In this document: positions 58,990-64,000 of the stretch, piece by piece | Layout of the letters: every line of letters begins with the position of its first letter | Position numbering within the stretch: position 1 is the first letter of the stretch | Assembly (NCBI GenBank): GCA_026931725.1 | Contig: JAIXLE010000059.1 | Location: 99,821 to 163,820, forward strand | Source: Bacteroidales bacterium | Lineage (GTDB): Bacteria > Planctomycetota > Planctomycetia > Gemmatales > Gemmataceae | Length of the DNA stretch: 64,000 bases | Direction: 5' to 3' | Made by a program: the position numbers and the translations under genes | Notes under the pieces: model-generated | What the model saw: the letters and a program-made list of their open reading frames with translations, nothing else | Told to the model about the DNA's origin: nothing | The model's database searches: none

Positions 58990-59960
58990 GCGGAAATGTT
59001 CCTCCGTTGTTGGAACTGCAGCAGATCCGAGCCGTTCCGTTCGTCGAGTACATGATAGAGCGGTTTGTTCGTCGCTTCGCCGAGCGTTCGTCCGACATAC
59101 TCGCAGACAACGACGAGTACCAGGAACACGCAGAAGAACATGCCGCTGATCTGAAGCGAAAGCGTGGTCCACCCCGCGGCCACATGGCTCTGCACGAGGT
59201 TCACGCCAACGACGTACCCCGCGTACAGCAGGTTCAACAGAGCCACGGCGACACCGAAATAGCTGACCATCCGCAGCGGGGAAATGGACGATGTGACCAA
59301 CACGGTCAAACCACGGTCGATCTTCGCCAGCAGCCCCGGTTCGGCTTGGCCGTGCGCCCGGTCGAGCGGTCGGTATTCGTAGGTGATGCCGCCATACCCG
59401 ACCTGAGAAGCCAGGACCGGGAACGTCGGACATTTGGCACGAATCCGGGTCACGGCACTGACCGCGGCTCGGCTCAGAGCCTGGAACGTCGTCCCGTAAC
59501 GGGGGAAGCTCAACCCCAGGACGCGGTTCGTGTACAGGTGATAGGCACCCCGCAACACTCGGGTCAGCAGACCGTCACCGTGGGGAATCGCCACGCCGGT
59601 CACGACCCCGACACCCGTTCGGCAGCGTTCGACCAGCGCGGGGATTTCGGCAGGCGGGTCACGATCCGCCCGCATCAGCACGATGGTATCGCCGATGGCG
59701 GTATCGAGCCCGGCCACCGCCGCGACATCCGGGCCAAAGCGCCGGGCCAAGCGCACCAGACGCAGTTCCTTCACCCCTTGCAGATGCTTGCCCACGATGG
59801 CGGCCGTGTCATCGGTGGAGGCATCATCCACGATGATGAGTTCATAATCGCGGTAGGTGTTCTGCAACACCACGAGGCACTCGTTCAGAAAATCCGCCAT
59901 GTACGCGGCTCCGTTGGCCACCGGAACCACGACGGAAACAAACCCGGATTGCAGAGTCAT
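58986..59960 (-). CDS. Glycosyltransferase family 2 with membrane helices
   Basis: The 324-residue product has 'VSVVVPVANGAAYMADFL', 'YELIIVDDASTDDTAAI' and 'DTIVLMRADRDPPAEIP' (GT-A core), then two C-terminal transmembrane helices (VSYFGVAVALLNLLYAGYVV and ISGMFFCVFLVLVVVCEYVG). This is the GtrB/DPMS-like layout, acting on a lipid-linked or undecaprenyl-phosphate acceptor. Start and stop overlap neighbours: the upstream oxidoreductase TAA shares a base with its ATG, and its stop overlaps the next GT2 gene. Confidence 0.92.
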   Translation of the reverse strand: MTLQSGFVSVVVPVANGAAYMADFLNECLVVLQNTYRDYELIIVDDASTDDTAAIVGKHLQGVKELRLVRLARRFGPDVAAVAGLDTAIGDTIVLMRADRDPPAEIPALVERCRTGVGVVTGVAIPHGDGLLTRVLRGAYHLYTNRVLGLSFPRYGTTFQALSRAAVSAVTRIRAKCPTFPVLASQVGYGGITYEYRPLDRAHGQAEPGLLAKIDRGLTVLVTSSISPLRMVSYFGVAVALLNLLYAGYVVGVNLVQSHVAAGWTTLSLQISGMFFCVFLVLVVVCEYVGRTLGEATNKPLYHVLDERNGSDLLQFQQRRNISA

Positions 59961-61090
59961 TAGGCCACCCTGGGCGGGGAAATGGTATCGGTGAGAGCAT
60001 CAATTTGATCGAGGACATCGAAGACGTTGTCGATCTTCGCCCCCAGGACCAAGTGATAGTGGGCCAAGCCCGCGTGTGGTCGGAACAGGATCGGCCGGCC
60101 ATCATCCGCCTCGTTCGCCGGGAGGACCGTTTTCACTTCCCAGAGTGAGCGAACATACCGTGCCTGGGCAATCGCGGGCAGGTAGCGGGCCGCATCGAGC
60201 CGCATTCTCTCAAAGGCGGTCTGCTTTGGTGCCCGGTCGAAGACCTGATACGCCGAGAGTTGCTCCGGGTGCGGGTCCGACCAGGCGGCGTGGGGCGTGT
60301 ACCGCACATGGCTCAGAGTGTGCCAGGGGGTCGAAGGGAACGGCATCAGCGAGAAGAATGGCCCGCACATCACGGTCACACCGATGTGCGCCAATGAAGA
60401 TGGCAGCTCCACGAGCGCCATTTCCGCGAGTTCATGCTTGAGCGGAACAATCGGCAACCCGGATGCCATCGCAATGCGATTGAGTTCAGAATAGGTGCAG
60501 TTGAAGACACTCCCCGCCCGCACGACGGTTTCGCCCGCATCAGAATGAATCTTGACACGCAAACGATCACCCGGCAAAGGCGAGATCTGGTGAACCCGCT
60601 GCCGCGTGTGAACCTGAACGGAAGCCCGAGCCAGTTCGCCAGCGACCCGATCCCGAAGTTTCACCGCATCGAAGGTCATTTCCTCGACCGCGAAAACCGC
60701 TTCAATCGTGGTGGGATCGAAGAACTGTTGCAAATCCGGGTCGGCTGGCCCGATCGGTGCCCCGATCCGGCGACAGAACAAGTCGAACTGTGCCGCCGTG
60801 ACTTTGGAGAACTCTCGGCCAATGGCGTAAACCGCCCGAAAATCCCGGAACGTGCAATCCGCATACGCCTCGGAAAAGCGGCGATAGTTGGCACGCGAAC
60901 GGTAGCCCGTAATGAGGCTGCGCGGATAATGATACCCCTGATGGACGCGCGCTTGGTTGGAGTACGAAGCCCGGCCCAGCAAGTCCGCACCCGCTTCCAC
61001 GAGTTGAACGGTCTGCCCCTGGCGGGCGAGATGAGCCGCGATGGTGCAACCGTAAAAGCCGCCACCCACAACCAGGGCATCACAATCCAT
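59960..61090 (-). CDS. FAD-dependent oxidoreductase (DAO family)
   Basis: The 376-residue product begins MDCDALVVGGGFYGCTIAAH with the FAD-binding GxGxxG, then 'GQTVQLVEAGADLLGRASY', and 'VHQGYHYPRSLITGYRSR'. The substrate domain has 'VRAGSVFNCTYSELNRIA' and the end has 'ILFRPHAGLAHYHLVLGAK'. This DAO-type enzyme, next to glycosyltransferases, could oxidise or modify a sugar or amino sugar. ATG 61090 is preferred to 61204 because the Rossmann motif starts there. First gene of the glycan cluster. Confidence 0.88.
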   Translation of the reverse strand: MDCDALVVGGGFYGCTIAAHLARQGQTVQLVEAGADLLGRASYSNQARVHQGYHYPRSLITGYRSRANYRRFSEAYADCTFRDFRAVYAIGREFSKVTAAQFDLFCRRIGAPIGPADPDLQQFFDPTTIEAVFAVEEMTFDAVKLRDRVAGELARASVQVHTRQRVHQISPLPGDRLRVKIHSDAGETVVRAGSVFNCTYSELNRIAMASGLPIVPLKHELAEMALVELPSSLAHIGVTVMCGPFFSLMPFPSTPWHTLSHVRYTPHAAWSDPHPEQLSAYQVFDRAPKQTAFERMRLDAARYLPAIAQARYVRSLWEVKTVLPANEADDGRPILFRPHAGLAHYHLVLGAKIDNVFDVLDQIDALTDTISPPRVA

Positions 61091-61286
61091 TGTCACACCC
61101 CGCTCTCCCAGCGTTCCTGTTGACGGGCACAATAACAAGTCCACTATCCTCGTCAATCCCGTTTGATCGTGGCGTGATGGGGTGGCTTCACAGAGTGGCT
61201 TCACTGAAGAGAGGAACCGAACGGTTGATTCGTCGCCGTTCGGCTGAATTACCGGGAAAGGACACGGCGGAGTTCATGGCCGGTTC

Positions 61287-62465
61287 TTAAGATCGGTTCT
61301 TGTAGCGGGCGCTGACCCGTTCCATGAAGTGGCGTTCTTCGTCGGTGAGGGAGGCTTTGCCGTGCTGGGCGATCTTATCGAGCAGTTGATCCATCCGTTC
61401 ATCTTCGAGTCGGCGTTGCTCGATCTCACGCTGAATGCGGCGGATCGCTCGGGCGCGGAGCCAGCGTTTGAAGACGTTCTCACGCCGCGGCCGCGGAGCA
61501 ACGGGTTCGTCGTCGTCGCGCTCCAAGCTGGTGTACCCGGCCGAAAAATCGTAGCCGAATAAGGCATCCTCGGCTTCGGGGTTGTTCAACTTCATCCAAG
61601 ATGAATACAGCACGAATAACCCCAAGCCCATCAAGAGCGACTCATTCGCCGTGATCGAGGCGATGAAGAACAACACCCCCACCACATACCCGGCATACGC
61701 CGCCACCATCGCCCCTTGGCGATAGTCGGATCGCGCCCAGATCAACCCCTGCATGATCTGTCCGCCATCCAGCGGATACGCGGGCAGCAGGTTCAGCAGC
61801 AAGAGAATCCCGCTCAGCCAGAATGTGCGATTCAGCCAGACTGCCCAACTTGGTGCCACCGCACGATCGTACAACAGATCTTTCACGACCAATTCATTCA
61901 GTTCCTGCCAGCGGGCTTCCGATTGTAACAACAACCATTTCGCCGGGGGATCGACGGCGACGGTTGTGTCTTTCTGATAGACCGACATTCCATAATCGCT
62001 GGTGTACGTCCGACCGTCCGGGCCGCTCATCTGGGAAACATACGGGTTGCTGAGCGGGTTGAGATTCGGGGTGAACCCTCCGATGAGGAGTCCACTCGCG
62101 CACGCCAAGCAGATGGCCACGTTCGCCAGCGGCCCTCCCGCGGCAAAGAGCGTATGGGCACGCCAATTCTGCGGCACATCCGCATATGCCAACCCGCCCA
62201 GTGGCCACATCAAGATTTCCGTCGGTTCTCCACCGACCCAGCGAGCCGCGAAGCCGTGGCCAAACTCGTGCAGCAAAATCACGGCGAACAGCAGCACGAC
62301 CGTGACCATGAGGACATCCGGCCACCAGACGATATTCCCCTTCTCCCAGGCTACCTGTCGCAGGAAGAAGCCCAGAGCGATGATGGGAAATAAGAGATGG
62401 AGCTTGACCGGAATGCCGAACGCGCGGAACAGCGGGATCGACCAGGACATCGGATCACGCATCAA
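61287..62465 (-). CDS. M50 family site-2-type metalloprotease
   Basis: An intramembrane zinc protease. The 392-residue product has several membrane helices, the zinc motif HEFGH (about 66-70) within 'AVILLHEFGHGFAARW', and a second zinc ligand region 'NLLPAYPLDGGQIMQGL'. The C-terminal 80 residues are charged and coiled-coil-like (RRIQREIEQRRLEDERMDQL). There is no PDZ domain, so it is of the simple S2P class. It may cleave anti-sigma factors or other membrane proteins. Its target is not shown by the neighbours. Confidence 0.92.
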   Translation of the reverse strand: MMRDPMSWSIPLFRAFGIPVKLHLLFPIIALGFFLRQVAWEKGNIVWWPDVLMVTVVLLFAVILLHEFGHGFAARWVGGEPTEILMWPLGGLAYADVPQNWRAHTLFAAGGPLANVAICLACASGLLIGGFTPNLNPLSNPYVSQMSGPDGRTYTSDYGMSVYQKDTTVAVDPPAKWLLLQSEARWQELNELVVKDLLYDRAVAPSWAVWLNRTFWLSGILLLLNLLPAYPLDGGQIMQGLIWARSDYRQGAMVAAYAGYVVGVLFFIASITANESLLMGLGLFVLYSSWMKLNNPEAEDALFGYDFSAGYTSLERDDDEPVAPRPRRENVFKRWLRARAIRRIQREIEQRRLEDERMDQLLDKIAQHGKASLTDEERHFMERVSARYKNRS

Positions 62466-62609
62466 ATCATCCAGTTCAATGCCGACGGGCGGATTGTCCG
62501 AGGGATAAGATCATGATAGCACTCCCGTAGGGGTGCCGCAATCGACACACCGATTCCCTGCGTTTCCCTCGTTCCCACAGGCACGGTTGCCTGGGCTTTC
62601 CTGGAGTGC

Positions 62610-63128
62610 ATGATGGCGCGTGAAATCGTTCATGTTGGTCGAAAAATCCGAGTCGCGCTCGACGTAACCACCACACCCAGCGGGGAAACCATCCGCCGCG
62701 ACATGATCTTGCATCCGGGGGCGGTCGTCATTCTGCCCGTGCTGGATGCGGAGCATATTTGCCTGCTGCGGAACTTTCGGTTTGTCGTCGATAAGACGCT
62801 GTTGGAGTTGCCCGCCGGGACGCTGGAACCGGGTGAACCATTGGAAGAAGCCGCCAAGCGAGAACTGCTGGAAGAAACCGGCTACACGGCGAAGAGGTGG
62901 CGATACTTGCAATATTTTTACGCTTCACCGGGCGTGCTGGACGAGAAATTGCATCTGTTCGTCGCCGAGGATCTGACCCCTGGCCCGAACCGGCCCGAAG
63001 CGGATGAACAACTGGAACCGATTACGATGCGGTTTGAGGAAGCGTTGCGGTTGTGCTTGGCTGGGGGAATCCGCGATGCGAAGACGATCACCGCGATCCT
63101 GCTCTGGGATCGGTTGCGGGAACGATAA
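62610..63128 (+). CDS. Nudix hydrolase, ADP-ribose pyrophosphatase-like
   Basis: The 172-residue product has the full Nudix box, 'GTLEPGEPLEEAAKRELLEE' continuing with TGY (GX5EX7REUXEEXGU). An N-terminal strand follows (HPGAVVILPVLDAEHICLL), then 'YASPGVLDEKLHLFVAEDL', which is typical of ADP-ribose pyrophosphatases. Substrate preference is inferred from that similarity. It stands alone on the plus strand between the divergent M50 protease and rpsU. Confidence 0.93.
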   Translation: MMAREIVHVGRKIRVALDVTTTPSGETIRRDMILHPGAVVILPVLDAEHICLLRNFRFVVDKTLLELPAGTLEPGEPLEEAAKRELLEETGYTAKRWRYLQYFYASPGVLDEKLHLFVAEDLTPGPNRPEADEQLEPITMRFEEALRLCLAGGIRDAKTITAILLWDRLRER

Positions 63129-63180
63129 ACTGCTGTCCCACCAAGAAGCGGACTTTGGTAGCGTTGGGTATCTGCCATCC

Positions 63181-63429
63181 CTACCGCATGAGTGCGTGGG
63201 ATGGTCTAGTGCGGGCATACAGCGCTGAATGGGGATGAACGTGGAGCGGATACCCTGGTCTTACCGTTTCTTTCTTGGCTCGTTTACGGCGGAGTTCTGA
63301 CGGTTTCTCGAAATACCCAAACCGCCGTTTGTGTGATGGGCGCCCACGCGCTCGCCGTATCAGTGTGTTGAGACGAACCAAGGCAACTGCGACCGACTCA
63401 CCATCGCGGACCAACACTTTGAGACTCAT
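63181..63429 (-). CDS. rpsU: 30S ribosomal protein S21, C-terminally extended
   Basis: S21 aids mRNA binding on the 30S subunit. The product from ATG 63429 has 82 residues. The core 'SLKVLVRDGESVAVALVRLN', 'IRRARGRPSHKRRFGYFEKP' and SELRRKRAKKE matches S21. About 20 further residues (YPLHVHPHSALYARTRPSHALM) extend the usual 55-70. The upstream frame to 63543 has no support. A large hairpin at 63501-63560 lies in its leader. Confidence 0.88.
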   Translation of the reverse strand: MSLKVLVRDGESVAVALVRLNTLIRRARGRPSHKRRFGYFEKPSELRRKRAKKETVRPGYPLHVHPHSALYARTRPSHALMR

Positions 63430-63500
63430 ACTCTGTGTCTTCACGGCTGACACGCTGCCGGTGGAATGAACGAACAATGGCCGAAAGCGCAAGCTCATCA

Positions 63501-63560
63501 GCCGTCGGGGTTGCCTCCGGAAATATCGGAACCGGAACGACAACCCCAGCGGACGACGGC
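63501..63560 (-). other. Large imperfect hairpin between DUF1552 gene and rpsU
   Basis: GCCGTC (63501-63506) pairs with GACGGC (63555-63560), and GGGGTTG (63507-63513) with CAACCCC (63541-63547). The two stems are separated by an internal bulge. It lies downstream of the DUF1552 stop and 70 bp before rpsU. No T tract follows on the minus strand. It could be a terminator, a leader element or an attenuator. Confidence 0.45.
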
Positions 63561-63602
63561 GATGGGTTCGGGATTGGCTGCCGCCTCTGTGTGTCCCTCG
63601 CC

Positions 63603-64000
63603 TTACCCCAGGTTCAGTGGGCCGTCACCGCAGAAGTCGGGGTTGCCGAAGGTCTTGAGGCGGTGGCCGAAACCGTGCGCCAGCGACAGCAACAAGCGGT
63701 TGTGCGGCACCCGTTTGAGCTTCGCCGATCGGCCCATCTGGAAGCCGAGCCCGCCGCCCACCAGGACGAACGGAATGTTGTCCAACGTGTGCGAGTTCCC
63801 CTTGCCGAGTTCGTTCGTCCAAACGATGACCGTATTATCGAGCAGGCTGCCGGGGCCACCCGGTTCCGGGGTCGCCGCGAGTCGCTGTGCCAGGTAGGCG
63901 AGCTGCGAGGCGAACCATTTGTTGATCTTCGTCAGTTTGTCCACGGCGGAGGCGTTATTGTCCGACTCGTGCGAAAGCGTGTGGTGGTTCTCCTCTACAC
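63603..64000 (-). CDS. DUF1552 domain protein, 5' part beyond window
   Basis: The minus-strand frame enters from the right edge and ends at TAA 63603. The visible 132 residues include '[19 protein letters not shown]', '[20 protein letters not shown]' and '[15 protein letters not shown]', matching the C-terminal half of DUF1552 proteins. These secreted proteins are abundant in planctomycetes, typically paired with DUF1592/DUF1588 cytochrome proteins. Function is not established. Confidence 0.88.
   Translation of the reverse strand, partial: VEENHHTLSHESDNNASAVDKLTKINKWFASQLAYLAQRLAATPEPGGPGSLLDNTVIVWTNELGKGNSHTLDNIPFVLVGGGLGFQMGRSAKLKRVPHNRLLLSLAHGFGHRLKTFGNPDFCGDGPLNLG

Overview
The window is about 64 kb of GC-rich, gene-dense bacterial chromosome. 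It points to a planctomycete of the Gemmataceae (Gemmata and relatives). The lineage markers are two secreted 'PVC-type' heme-binding proteins with propeller, HEAT and CxxCH modules, a DUF1552 protein, a Gemmata-type expanded hypothetical family (48487-49200), a Hanks-type kinase with a proline-rich wall-spanning segment, DUF2934, a C-terminally extended ribosomal protein S21, and a likely selenocysteine-containing ArsC-family protein. No rRNA, tRNA, CRISPR array or intact insertion sequence was seen.

Layout. 1-4.6 kb: truncated WD40 protein, thiL, a ClpN-domain protein, then an AT-richer island (about 2.84-4.64 kb). The island holds a secreted protein, the C-terminal end of a HINT/AHH-type polymorphic toxin and an ankyrin-repeat protein placed like its immunity protein. 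Imperfect 38-bp direct repeats bracket it. 4.8-16.4 kb: housekeeping genes (rpsA, a sigma-70 factor, archease, rpsO-pnp) with a membrane Ser/Thr kinase and a TolC-like outer-membrane protein. 16.6-23.6 kb: pckA, a secreted planctomycete protein, a MarR regulator and an orphan ClpV/TssH-like AAA+ ATPase. 23.7-27.9 kb: a tightly packed operon of a proline-rich protein, a papain-like protease, a small secreted protein, a DUF2934 protein and an EcfT/EcfA (CbiQ/CbiO) pair. 27.9-38.0 kb, minus strand: a THUMP-like methyltransferase and a GldA-GldF-GldG-like ABC system with a very large DUF4340 protein. 38.0-38.8 kb: a PIN toxin behind a HicB-like antitoxin candidate. 38.9-41.7 kb: a PPi-type phosphofructokinase, the candidate selenoprotein (UGA at codon 14 followed by a SECIS-like hairpin), a TPR protein and rpmG (L33). 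41.7-47.9 kb, plus strand: aroDE fusion, aroK, prepilin peptidase, hisH and a TPR/O-GlcNAc-transferase-like protein. 48.1-56.6 kb: two small or hypothetical proteins and a PVC cytochrome / SGNH hydrolase / PVC cytochrome group. 56.6-61.1 kb, minus strand: five overlapping genes for a glycan or nucleotide-sugar pathway. 61.3-64 kb: an M50 protease, a Nudix hydrolase, rpsU and a truncated DUF1552 gene.

Most genes are ordinary chromosomal genes. The best candidates for a closer look are the selenoprotein that a standard gene caller would truncate, the repeat-bracketed toxin-immunity island, the HicB-like/PIN pair, the stop-interrupted membrane protein at 6.7-7.6 kb, and the protease operon joined to an ECF transporter that has no visible substrate-binding partner.
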